The notes under the pieces are model-generated. The model saw only the letters and a program-made list of their open reading frames with translations. It did no database searches and was not told where the DNA came from. Positions 10,337-20,800 of a stretch of DNA of 64,000 bases are shown one piece after another. Every line of letters begins with the position of its first letter. Positions within the stretch are counted from its first letter, which is position 1. This stretch comes from Promethearchaeota archaeon. Its GTDB lineage: Archaea > Asgardarchaeota > Lokiarchaeia > Sigyniarchaeales > SOKP01. The stretch lies in NCBI GenBank assembly GCA_019058295.1, contig JAHPZI010000021.1, forward strand, positions 169,167 to 233,166, given 5' to 3'. A program made the translations under genes and the position numbers.

Positions 10337-11488
10337 ATGGAGTATAATCTAAGAGATTTTTTTCTTCCACCATTATTCATATCGTTGGGGCTTGGTTATC
10401 AAATTTTCATATATTTTTTATATCAATATTATAAGGCTAAAAAAGAGAAATTAGAATTTACTGAAATTTTACTAGCTTATGGATTAATATTTGGATTAAC
10501 TCTAACAGGATTTTTCATTCGTATAATAAATCTTTATTATACAAGAGAAATTAATATTGAAATCTTTCATTTCTTAACGAAAATAACTTTTCTTATCCTT
10601 TATTCAGCTTTAATGTTGTTTTTCATTATAATATCAACCAAATCCTTCCAAAAAATCATAAACTCAATTTTTACAAAAATTTTAGCAATTTTATTAATTA
10701 TACCAATGATTACAGTCTTTTTATTTCAACCTGAAAACCTTTTATTTGGTCTCATTTCTGGAATAACTCTCGGGATATCATATTCATATATCTTTTATTT
10801 TCATACTAGACTGATTAAAATTTCTACAGGTGATATAAAAAAAAGATTAAACCTCATACTTTTAGGATTAACATTATGTGCGATACAACATTTTATTGGA
10901 GGATATTTCCCCAGTTATGTATTATTTAAAGGTTATAGTGAGCACCTTCAATTAATTTCTGCTCCAATATTTGTTTGTGGATTAATTATTGTTTTTTTAG
11001 GCGTTTTTAGATTTCCCGCCTTTCTTGAATTTGGATGGAAAGAATCTCTACTATATGTTTTTATTATAAATCAAAGTAATTTAAAAGTAATTTACACATT
11101 TGATTTCAAAGAAATCATAAATCAACGTGGAAAACCAATAAATAAACTTTCGGATATCAATGAAATTAAGCAGTTTTTTTCAAGCGGGATTATTGGAATC
11201 AATAAGATTATATCAGGTATAACAAACTCAAAATCTGAATTTATTGAATCAATTAGACAAAAAGATTTCATAATTCTTTTGAATCGTGGAGATGAGCCTC
11301 AATCTTATATAATTTATTGTATATTAGTTAGTAAAGATATGAACAGCCTTAGATATTTTTTAAAAACAATTAAAAAGGAATTTGAACAGATCTATAAAAA
11401 TATACTCATTAATATGAATGATCTAGAAGGCAAAGAAGAAAAAATATTCTCAAATTTTGATGCGATTATGAAAAAATTAATTGAATAA
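10337..11488 (+). CDS. Multi-TM (~7-8) protein with C-terminal longin-like cytosolic domain
   Basis: N-terminal TM helices, then 'FPAFLEFGWKESLLYVFIINQSNLKVIYTFDFKE...FFSSGIIGINKIISGI...IILLNRG...YIIYCILVSKDMNSLRYFLKTIKKEFEQIY'. Confidence 0.65.
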   Translation: MEYNLRDFFLPPLFISLGLGYQIFIYFLYQYYKAKKEKLEFTEILLAYGLIFGLTLTGFFIRIINLYYTREINIEIFHFLTKITFLILYSALMLFFIIISTKSFQKIINSIFTKILAILLIIPMITVFLFQPENLLFGLISGITLGISYSYIFYFHTRLIKISTGDIKKRLNLILLGLTLCAIQHFIGGYFPSYVLFKGYSEHLQLISAPIFVCGLIIVFLGVFRFPAFLEFGWKESLLYVFIINQSNLKVIYTFDFKEIINQRGKPINKLSDINEIKQFFSSGIIGINKIISGITNSKSEFIESIRQKDFIILLNRGDEPQSYIIYCILVSKDMNSLRYFLKTIKKEFEQIYKNILINMNDLEGKEEKIFSNFDAIMKKLIE

Positions 11489-11497
11489 GAAAAATTT

Positions 11498-12586
11498 ATG
11501 GGTATTAAATTGATTTTAAATGAATTCCCTATAAAAGGACCCTTAAAAGAACCATTATTAGTATTAGAATCATTAATAGTTTTTTCTTTTATAGAACTGG
11601 CAGTTATATTTTGGATGAGAATTAGAAAAAGTGAATTAAAAAAATCACTGGAAAAAGGATATATCTGGTTATTTCTTGGTTATTCTCTTTTGAGGTTTTT
11701 TACAATAGTTGGGGATTATTATGTTGATGGTTTTCATTTTAGAACTTTATTTTTAAATGTAGGCTATTTAATTCAAATGGCATTTTTAATTAATTTTGTA
11801 AGAATTATGGAAAATTACAAAGTTTTTATTAGAAAATACTTATTTACTAAGATTTGTTTGGTTTTAATTTTTATTTATTTCATAGTTTTATTCATTGATA
11901 GTAATTATGTGATCTTTTTTTTAATTTCATTTTGGATATTTTTTTTAGTATTCTTTATAATTTATTTGAAGGATTTAGGATCAAAATTTAATAATAAAAT
12001 AGATTTAAGAAGTTTTAAACTAAATTTGCTTAAATTTTATATAGGAATGATTTTAATAGTTGTAGGATCTGCTACAACTATGGACTTTGTGATCGAGATT
12101 TTTGGATTTGGTATCCGCCTTATAGGAAATATCCTTCAACTAATTGGGGTAATTTTTATTTCATTTTTCTTTTTTTCTATTCCTTCTTATAGTGAATATG
12201 ATTGGCAAGATAAAATTATTAGCGTTTTTATAATGCATAAATCTGGTCTTTTTATCTATAAAAAGTCTTTTAGAGAAAAAGCCTCTCCAATTGATGAATC
12301 AGTCATTACAGGTGCATTGACAACTATAGAAATGATGTTAGAAAAAGTAAGCCACATTGATAGTATTTCTATAATTAAAAAGAAAGAAAAAATTCTAATT
12401 TTTCAACCAGGGAGATTTATTTATGGGGTTTTAATATGTGAGGAAGAGTTAGAATCCCTTAAAATTTTATTGAGTAAATTTATTAGTAAAATTGAAACAA
12501 TTTATTCTAATGTTCTTGAGGATTGGGATAGAAATTTAAATGTTTTTACGCCAATTGAAGGCATCGCGAAGGAAATTTTTTATTAA
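11498..12586 (+). CDS. Multi-TM (~7-8) protein with C-terminal longin-like domain (paralogue of preceding ORF)
   Basis: Same layout: TM helices, 'FSIPSYSEYDWQDKIISVFIMHKSGLFIYKKSFREK...ALTTIEMMLEKVSHIDSISIIKKKEKILIFQPGRFIYGVLICEEELESLKILLSKFISKIETIY'. Confidence 0.65.
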   Translation: MGIKLILNEFPIKGPLKEPLLVLESLIVFSFIELAVIFWMRIRKSELKKSLEKGYIWLFLGYSLLRFFTIVGDYYVDGFHFRTLFLNVGYLIQMAFLINFVRIMENYKVFIRKYLFTKICLVLIFIYFIVLFIDSNYVIFFLISFWIFFLVFFIIYLKDLGSKFNNKIDLRSFKLNLLKFYIGMILIVVGSATTMDFVIEIFGFGIRLIGNILQLIGVIFISFFFFSIPSYSEYDWQDKIISVFIMHKSGLFIYKKSFREKASPIDESVITGALTTIEMMLEKVSHIDSISIIKKKEKILIFQPGRFIYGVLICEEELESLKILLSKFISKIETIYSNVLEDWDRNLNVFTPIEGIAKEIFY

Positions 12587-12748
12587 TAGCAAAATTTTCA
12601 ATCAGAAATATTATTTCAGTTATAAGAATTATGGACTTTAAAATATGGTTAATAAAAACAAGTATTACTTATCAATAAATATTAAATTTTTAAATAAAAA
12701 TCAATATTAGAAATATGAGTACAATTTAAGAGTTCTTGGAGGATAACT

Positions 12749-13288
12749 ATTTCATCGGATTATTCTTTTAAAATCTGTATATTTGGAGATACGGGAGTTG
12801 GGAAAACCTCTTTAATTTCTAGATATCTAGGTGAACAGTTCGAAAAAGATATTGGAAAAGATATGGAAAGATCAATGGGAGTGGATATTAATCATAAAAA
12901 TATAGTAGTAGATGATATAAAGGTTTCATTGCAGATATGGGATTTAGTAGGTGAGGAACGATTTAGAACTATGTTACCTTTTTATTTACGTGGATCATCT
13001 GGTGGTATTTTCATGTATGACACTACTCGGGAGGAAAGTTTGAACAAGATAGATGAATTGCTTAATATATTTAAGGAAAGTAATGCTGGAATGCAGGTTC
13101 CAATTATAATGGTTGGAGGAAAATCAGATCTTCAGGAAATGAGAACTGTTTCTATTAAAAAAGCGGATAGTATCTCAAAATCCCATGATTTTTATGATTA
13201 TATTGAATGCTCTTCTAAAACGGGGGAAAATGTTGAGTTCTTATTCAATACACTAACTAGACTAATTTTAAAGAAGATTGGTTTGTAA
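12749..13288 (+). CDS. Ras/Rab/Arf-superfamily small GTPase
   Basis: With the upstream frame: ISSDYSFKICIFGDTGVGKTSLISRYLGEQFEKD...; P-loop GDTGVGKTS, switch II DLVGEERFR, GKSD at the NKxD position, SSK at the SAK position. No ATG/GTG/TTG between the in-frame stop at 12716 and the P-loop; GGAGG is 6 nt before ATT 12749. Confidence 0.88.
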   Translation: MSSDYSFKICIFGDTGVGKTSLISRYLGEQFEKDIGKDMERSMGVDINHKNIVVDDIKVSLQIWDLVGEERFRTMLPFYLRGSSGGIFMYDTTREESLNKIDELLNIFKESNAGMQVPIIMVGGKSDLQEMRTVSIKKADSISKSHDFYDYIECSSKTGENVEFLFNTLTRLILKKIGL

Positions 13289-13504
13289 AATTTAAAATTA
13301 GCAATAAATTTATCTAAGTTTGAATAATATTTTTGTCTTTTAGGTTAATTATTTTTAAAAATTGAACAATAATTTTATAAAAAAAAGTCTTCTTTTTTAT
13401 GAAAAGCTTTTAAGAAAAATTAAAATTCAGTATTTAATTTACCAAGATAATAAAAATTTTATTATAATTCATAAAAAACAAATAAAATATAGGTATGAAT
13501 AATT

Positions 13505-14989
13505 ATGTCGTATAAGGCACCCGATGAGAAAGATTTAGAAGCAATGATTGGGATTGTGGGAAAGAATTATGCCACCAACAATAAAGCAATCACCGCTTCT
13601 TATCTGGCTAAATCGGTAATGGGTCTAGAAAGTCAAATCCCAGATATTGTAGTACGACCAAAATACACGGAAGAAATACGCAAAATATTAATCTATTGTA
13701 CAGCAGAAAAAATCGCAGTAAGTCCTATTTCTGGAGGACTCTCTGGTGGGTTCGCGTGCCCAACAATTAAACCAGCAGGCGTTGTATTAGATTTAGGTAG
13801 AATGGATAGAATAATAGAAATCGATGAGGCGAATCGATACGCAATCATTGAGCCTGGTGTCACTAATGGAGGTCTATGGGCTTATATGGAGAAATATCAT
13901 CCTGATTGGGCTCCTCCTATAGCTGATGGTGCTCCTCCCGCTGCAACTGTAATGGGTGATGCTATTGATAGAGGATTCTCGCTTTATACATCAAGTGTAG
14001 GACCTCAAGGAGATAATTTTATGTGTGGAGAAGTCGTATTTCCTAACGGAGATGTTGTAAGAACAGGTTCTTGGGCGCTTCCTTTTGCAAAACCTTTCTA
14101 CAAATTTGGTATCGGTCCAGACATGTGGTCGTTTTTAATGGGAAGCCAAGGATCTTTAGGTGTAGTAACTAAAGCTGCTGTTAAGATTTATCCTCACCCT
14201 AAGCATAAAACGGTTGTAGCATGGGGAATGTCTAATCCATACGATATGCAAGATTTAACTCTCGAGGTAGGACACCAAGAATTCGGAATCAGCCATAACA
14301 CCGTAATGGTCCAAGGTGGGAATTATCCACTCGTCATGGCACGCTGGCCAAAAGATAAAGTTCCACATGAATACGCTGCCTTCCAAAAGATGGGGATTCC
14401 AGAATGGTGGATGAATTGGGAATGCTGGGCTCAAACTCAAGAGGAATTGGATTACGTTGTCAAACGGATAAATTCGATGGCAGAAGATTTCAAAAAGAAT
14501 CGTGCTAAGGATGGGGCTGCTATGAAACCTTGGGAATTGCATCCTAAACAAATAGCCAGTAGGATGAAAAAGCCAAATAAAATCGCAGTACCTTATAGTT
14601 TTTGGGACGCAGGTTTCTTATTTATTACTTGGTATACTCCTTGGAATGAATGTGCTGAATTTGCTGAGATGTATAATGCAGAAATGGAGAAACGCGATAT
14701 TCCTCCAGTAATGTGGATTGCGAGCATTGAACGATGTAGACAAGCAATTTGTATGCCAATTATTTGTTTCGATTCTACTAAAGATGAAGATTTTGAAAAA
14801 GTACAAGATCTAAACGCTGTGACAACTGAATATTCATTGAAGAGAGGATGGCTTAATTACAGGCCTGATCCATTTATCCACATTCAAGCGTATTACCAAG
14901 CAGGTATGTATTGGAAATATTTAAGAGCGTTTAAAAAGTTAGTAGATCCTAATATGATAATGCATCCAGGAAGACTTGCTCTTCCATAA
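13505..14989 (+). CDS. FAD-linked oxidase (GlcD/VAO-type)
   Basis: PCMH-type FAD-binding region 'PDIVVRPKYTEEIRKILIYC...SGGLSGGFACP...GVVLDLGRMDRIIEID', C-terminal 'YWKYLRAFKKLVDPNMIMHPGRLALP'. Confidence 0.88.
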   Translation: MSYKAPDEKDLEAMIGIVGKNYATNNKAITASYLAKSVMGLESQIPDIVVRPKYTEEIRKILIYCTAEKIAVSPISGGLSGGFACPTIKPAGVVLDLGRMDRIIEIDEANRYAIIEPGVTNGGLWAYMEKYHPDWAPPIADGAPPAATVMGDAIDRGFSLYTSSVGPQGDNFMCGEVVFPNGDVVRTGSWALPFAKPFYKFGIGPDMWSFLMGSQGSLGVVTKAAVKIYPHPKHKTVVAWGMSNPYDMQDLTLEVGHQEFGISHNTVMVQGGNYPLVMARWPKDKVPHEYAAFQKMGIPEWWMNWECWAQTQEELDYVVKRINSMAEDFKKNRAKDGAAMKPWELHPKQIASRMKKPNKIAVPYSFWDAGFLFITWYTPWNECAEFAEMYNAEMEKRDIPPVMWIASIERCRQAICMPIICFDSTKDEDFEKVQDLNAVTTEYSLKRGWLNYRPDPFIHIQAYYQAGMYWKYLRAFKKLVDPNMIMHPGRLALP

Positions 14990-15007
14990 AAAAAGAGGTG
15001 AAAAAAA

Positions 15008-16396
15008 ATGGCTAAAACTGGAATGGATAGATTAAATGAATTAAAAAAAGAGATATTTAAATGTATACACTGTAAAGCATGCAGATTTGCTTATTCTGGA
15101 GAACCTAGTAGAAAAGGTATTGGTGAACATAAAGGTAAACAAGGTACTGTATTATATGAAGGGATGGTAGATTCCTGTCCTGCGGGTATAGAATATGGAT
15201 GGGAAGCTTTTTGGAATGCAGGGAAAATCTGGATTGCTCGCTCAATTTTATCTGGCGATTTAGAATTTTCTGAAGAAGTAAGAGATGTGATTTTACCATG
15301 TATCACATGCGGTCAATGTTCTGCGCAATGTGAAAATAAGATCCCTACAGTAGATATAATTGAATCCTTACGGGCTGCTTGTGTAGAATCAGGAGTTCCT
15401 TTAATAGAGAAGCACGCTTTAGTAGATAGACTAGTGAAAGAAAGAAACAATCCTTATGGTGGTCAAGCAGCTGAACGCTTTAAATGGGCTAAAGATGCGG
15501 GCCTAGGTAAGTTTGTTAATAATAAAGACGCAAAAATTGCATATTACGTCGGTTGTACCGCAAGTTATAGACAAGTAGAAGTCGCTATCGCAACAGCAAA
15601 ACTATTTGAACAACTAGGGATGAATTTTACATTAGTAGAAGATGAGGTTTGCTGTGGAAGCCCATTCTTTAGAATTGGTGAAGTTAATACAGCTCAAGAA
15701 TTAATGAAAAAGAACCTTGAAGCTTTTAAAAATGTCAAAAAAGTATATTTCTCTTGTGCAGGTTGTTATAGGACCTTTACAATTGATTATCCTAAATGGA
15801 TGGCTGAAGGAGAAAAGCTTCCCTTCACAACGCAACATGCCTTTGAGTTAGTTGCTAAATTAATTCAAGATGGGAAGATTAAATTCAAACCAAATGCTGA
15901 TCTTAAGGGTAAAGTGGTAACTTATCATGATCCATGCCACACAGGAAGACATTTCGCCGTAGATATGGAACAAGAAATGATTAAAGAATCTAAAAATCTT
16001 ATGTTCGACAGCAGGAAAATTAAACAAAGAATCGATGAATGGTTTGAAATCCCGAGAATTATTCTCAAACAACTTGAAAAAGATGTCGGAATCGTATTTA
16101 AAGAGATGTATCGTATTAAACTTAACTCAATGTGTTGTGGAGCCGGTGGAGGAGTACGGGCAGGATATCCCGATTTCTCAATAAGGACTGCAAGTCTAAG
16201 ATGTGACGAAGCTAATGCGGTAGGTGCCGATATCTTAACAACCGAATGCCCCTTTTGCTGGAGAAATTTGACAGACGCAAATGAACTTTACAATCATGGT
16301 ATGACGGTAATGGGCGTACTTCAAATGATAACTGAATATGATCTTTTAGATATTCAGCAAAAACCAACTGAAGCAGATTTATTAGGTAAGAAATAG
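15008..16396 (+). CDS. Fe-S oxidoreductase with CCG domains (GlpC/HdrD-like)
   Basis: N-terminal Cys motifs (CIHCKAC; CITCGQCSAQC), CCG motifs 'VEDEVCCGSPFF' and 'LNSMCCGAGGG'. Start ATG 7 nt after AGGTG. Confidence 0.88.
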   Translation: MAKTGMDRLNELKKEIFKCIHCKACRFAYSGEPSRKGIGEHKGKQGTVLYEGMVDSCPAGIEYGWEAFWNAGKIWIARSILSGDLEFSEEVRDVILPCITCGQCSAQCENKIPTVDIIESLRAACVESGVPLIEKHALVDRLVKERNNPYGGQAAERFKWAKDAGLGKFVNNKDAKIAYYVGCTASYRQVEVAIATAKLFEQLGMNFTLVEDEVCCGSPFFRIGEVNTAQELMKKNLEAFKNVKKVYFSCAGCYRTFTIDYPKWMAEGEKLPFTTQHAFELVAKLIQDGKIKFKPNADLKGKVVTYHDPCHTGRHFAVDMEQEMIKESKNLMFDSRKIKQRIDEWFEIPRIILKQLEKDVGIVFKEMYRIKLNSMCCGAGGGVRAGYPDFSIRTASLRCDEANAVGADILTTECPFCWRNLTDANELYNHGMTVMGVLQMITEYDLLDIQQKPTEADLLGKK

Positions 16397-16466
16397 TATA
16401 CGAGCCTTTTGCTCGTTAAATTTTATTTTATTTTTTTTTATATCTTTTTTTAGAAATTTAAAGGTC

Positions 16467-17651
16467 TTATTTTAAAAAGTCTTCAAGGAGATTGTAGACT
16501 GTTTCCAAAATTTTTAAATCCGGTAAAAATGTAAGCCTTATATGGTCTTTACCATAAGTGCCAAAACCAGATCCATAGACGCCACAGATTCCTGTTTTTC
16601 TAACTAGATCTATAACAAATTCCTTATCATTCTTCCATTGAGTGTATTCATTGAAATCTATTTTCGGAAATAAATAAAAAGCTCCTTCTGGTTTTATGCA
16701 TGAGATGCCTTCGATTTGTCGTAGTCTCTTATAGGAATAATCACGTCTTTCTTTTAATTTCTTGACCATATCTTCAGTATGAGTGTCTGGTTTTTTTAAT
16801 GCTTCTATAGCTGCGAATTGTGCTAGAGAATTTGCGCATAATCTTGCTCGTGCCATCTTTTCTAAGCCTTCTTTCAACTCATTAAGTTTTCCTTCAGGGT
16901 CGTGATAATAAAGATAACCAATTCTCCATCCAGTAGCAAGATGAGCTTTTGAAAAGCCATTCATTCCTATAATAGGAACATCTTTACTAAGGGATGCGGG
17001 ACATGTATATTCTTTCTCATAGATAATCTGATCGTATATTTCATCTGATACAATTGGTAAGTCAAATTCTCCGGCAATATCTATTATTTCTTTTATCTTT
17101 TTACTGCTATAAACTACTCCAGTTGGATTATTTGGGGAGGCTAATAAGATAGCTTGGGTTTTATCCGTTATTTTCTTTCTTAAATCATCGATATTAGGGT
17201 CCCAATCGTTACTTTCGTCAAGTTCATATTCAACGGGGATACCGTCAAAAAACTTAGCATAATTAATATAAACTGGATATGATGGTCCAGGAATTAATAT
17301 TTCTTTATTTTTCTCAATTAAACCTGCAAAAACGAAAAATATCCCCTCAGTGACACCAGAAGTAATTAATACATCATCAGCTGTAATTGTTATATTGTTT
17401 TTATGATTTTCAAATTTGCTAATTTCTTCGCGAAGCGCGTATACGCCCAAAGAATCAACATAAAAATTTTGGCCCTTAAATGTTGCACTGGCTAAAGCTT
17501 GTGAAATATAATTAGGGGTCTTAAAATCGTATTTTACAGGATCCCCGATATTTAGGTGGTAAACTTTTCTGCCACTCTTTGCAACTTCATTAGCAACAAC
17601 GGCAACATCCCTTATCGCATATTCTAAATCGGTAATTCTCCTTGAAACCAT
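16467..17651 (-). CDS. PLP-dependent class I/II aminotransferase
   Basis: 'NIGDPVKYDF', 'ASPNNPTGVVYS', 'VSDEIYDQIIY', 'GFSKAHLATGWRIGYL'. Confidence 0.92.
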   Translation of the reverse strand: MVSRRITDLEYAIRDVAVVANEVAKSGRKVYHLNIGDPVKYDFKTPNYISQALASATFKGQNFYVDSLGVYALREEISKFENHKNNITITADDVLITSGVTEGIFFVFAGLIEKNKEILIPGPSYPVYINYAKFFDGIPVEYELDESNDWDPNIDDLRKKITDKTQAILLASPNNPTGVVYSSKKIKEIIDIAGEFDLPIVSDEIYDQIIYEKEYTCPASLSKDVPIIGMNGFSKAHLATGWRIGYLYYHDPEGKLNELKEGLEKMARARLCANSLAQFAAIEALKKPDTHTEDMVKKLKERRDYSYKRLRQIEGISCIKPEGAFYLFPKIDFNEYTQWKNDKEFVIDLVRKTGICGVYGSGFGTYGKDHIRLTFLPDLKILETVYNLLEDFLK

Positions 17652-17860
17652 TTAAATTCACTGGAGGAATATAAAAAATTATAACAATCTGAAATTATTA
17701 CTTTATTTTAATAATTGTTATTTTGCAGTAAAGTAATTGGTATTAAAATAATGTTATTATTTACATAAGATTAAGTGGGGGAAACATAAAAATAAAAGAC
17801 CGTATCATCATTAATATTTAGAAGAATTTTAATAAAATTTTTCCGAGGTTTTTTAGATAA

Positions 17861-20800
17861 GTGATAAAAGAGAGTTTTATTTTTAAGGAAGACTTGGTTG
17901 AAGGGAAATCATTATATCCTTATGTCACGATATTTAAGAAGGAACCGTTTAAATCCTTTTTTTCAGTGAAAAGGAGAGAGATTGGACGATTTTATATTAG
18001 TAATTATGATGAGGTCATAAAATATTATCAATTTTTTAAGAAAAAGATACTAAATGAAAGAATTTTTAACATCGAAAATGTTTACTATTTCCTCTTATTA
18101 AGAAAGTATTTGAAAGAGGATAAGAAAGAAAATAAGAAAGAATTATATGATTATATTAAAAAATGTATATTTACAAAAGGGAATGATAAATTAGGATTTA
18201 AATTTTCTCCCTATTCAGATCAAAAAGAACCGGATATTTGGTCCACTTATTTTGCTTTAGCAAGCATGAAATTATTAGGAGTTTTGAAGGAATTTCTTGC
18301 TTCAAAGGGACAAAAACATGTCGCCCGAGAAATTAAAAACTTTGTCCTCCCTCACAATAAAGGTGATAGATTCTTACACTGTTTTGATGAAAATTGCGAA
18401 ATTTGCAAAAAGACATCCTCTGCAAGAACACTATATTTCGCATTGGAGATTTTAAGGCTTTTAGGAATAGATACAAGATTAAGTAAAGACTCGTTTCGCT
18501 CCCATTTAACTGATAAAAAGCGAGATCCATCGTTGGTTTTCAAGTTGTTATGTTTTAAGCTTTTGGATCTTGATTCTAATGTTAATGATAAAGCTCTTCA
18601 ATATCTTCATCAATTTCAAAAAGAAAATGGCGGTTTTAGTTTTAAAAAAATAGATGGAAGAATAAATACAACATTTTGGGTAGTTTATGCTCTCGATATA
18701 TATTCTTGGTTAATAGATTATAATCCTATTGCAATCTATTCTTTTATAAACTCTAAACTAAATGAAATATTAAGGGAGGATTCTCATCGAAACTTTATTA
18801 AAATGATGGAACTCTCCAAATTGATTATATTATTATCAATAATTTGGAAAAAATTCATTTCCGAAATTGAAAGAGTTATATTCAAGAAACTAGAACAAGA
18901 TAAATATATTGATTTTAATCAAATTCAAGCTCCCTTAGGCTTAACTCATGGAATTAATGAGGTTATTTCTTATATCAATCACAATTATACGTTTAATTTG
19001 AAATTACAAGATAATACTAAAGAATTTCTCAATTTTACTCGTAATCTTACTCAGGGCCAAAGGATGATAGTTGAAGATTTTTATGAGCAACTTAGCAACA
19101 ATAGAGACGTTTCTCTTTCTAAAATCATGAAAAAATATAAAGTTTCTAACGCTTTTGAACATCTAAAATTAAAGGAAGACATTTTTCCTTTAATAAATAA
19201 AATGATAGAGAAGAATTTTTTTAAAGGTAAAATTACAAAAAAAGGCATCCGTAAAAAATATTACTTTCATCTCGACGTATTATTAAAAAAAATAATTATT
19301 TCTGACACTAATATAATTTTGGCTCAACTACTTAATGAAAAAGAGAAATTGAAGGAAATTAAAAACAATATTTTTAACATGATTTTAAAATTGAAGAATG
19401 TATCCTCTCAAATAAAAGAAGAAATCGAATCTTATTTAATTCTAAATGAAATTGATCTCGCTAAAGAAAGGTTAAAATACATTATAAGAGACGCTTTAAT
19501 GGAAGCCGATTTCTTAAACGAAAATATTGAAAATTCATTTAATGAAGATTTATATTATACTAATATTCAAACTGTTTTTAATTCAGAGATAACCCGCTGG
19601 AACGAATTATATTCCATTTTAAGTAAAGAACTGAAGGCCACAGAATTGTTTCTGTTGAAGAAAATTACAGAAAAGGAAGATATAAGAAAGTTTAATAATA
19701 CAATTGAGAATTTAGAAAATAAAATTTTCATATTTAAAGAATCAATCAATAGAAATATAGATGAATTTAGAAATAATTTAAGAGAAGTCAGTGAAAAATA
19801 TTCAGATACAGAATTATCTGTTGTTATTCAAGATTTTGAAAAGATTAGAATGAATGTAAGCGAATTTGATAAAAAATTTTATGAAATTTCTCAAAAAATA
19901 ATCACAGAAGAACCTGAGATTATACAAAATCGAAAGAAAATAATAAATCAGTGGATTGAAATAAAGAAGGAATTAGATGACATCTTTAACTATTATTCTA
20001 ATGGCTTTACCTTCTTCAAAGAGAATGAGACAAAAATTAATGATCTGAAAAATACAATTATTCAAGATATTGAACTTATAAGTGAAAAAACCAAGCTTAA
20101 AACAAAAGAAAGTCAATTTAAAGAAGCATTTGATTTTATTAAAAAGGAAGCAGATAATTTATTAAAAACTAAAACAAGTGAAATTAAAGAGCTCCAAAAG
20201 ATCATTAATAAAGCAATAATACCTAAACAGAGATTATATTTGTTATATAAAGAATTACATAATAGGCTAGAGGATTTAGAGGAAAATCTACTTACAGAAA
20301 TAGGACAACATGTTAAATCCCTAAAAAATAAAGTTGTAGAAGAAAGAAATAGAACAAAAATAGAGGATTTTGATAATTTTGTTTCACAAGAGATCTTTAA
20401 TTTCAAAGAGATCTTCAATAATTATAAAAAAAACATAGGTCAGTTAAGTGATAAAGGAGTTAAAGATATAATTAATGGATTTAATGATATTCAAAATAAG
20501 TTTAATGATGTAGATCGATTATATTTAAAAAAATTAAAAAAATGTAATGAATTAATTGAAAATTTTAACGAAAAATCCAATTTGACCATTATTCAATGGG
20601 ATAATTTTAAAAAATATTTTAATCACGAAATAGATATCTTAAAAGAAGAATACATCAATGAGATTATTACACGAAAAATTAATTCTATCTCAAACGAGAG
20701 AAAAACGAATACAATAAAAGTTATCGAATTAAAAAAGGAACTTGGCTTAAAATGTAATGATCTAATGTCTAGGATAAAAGAGATGATTGAGATTTCTAAA

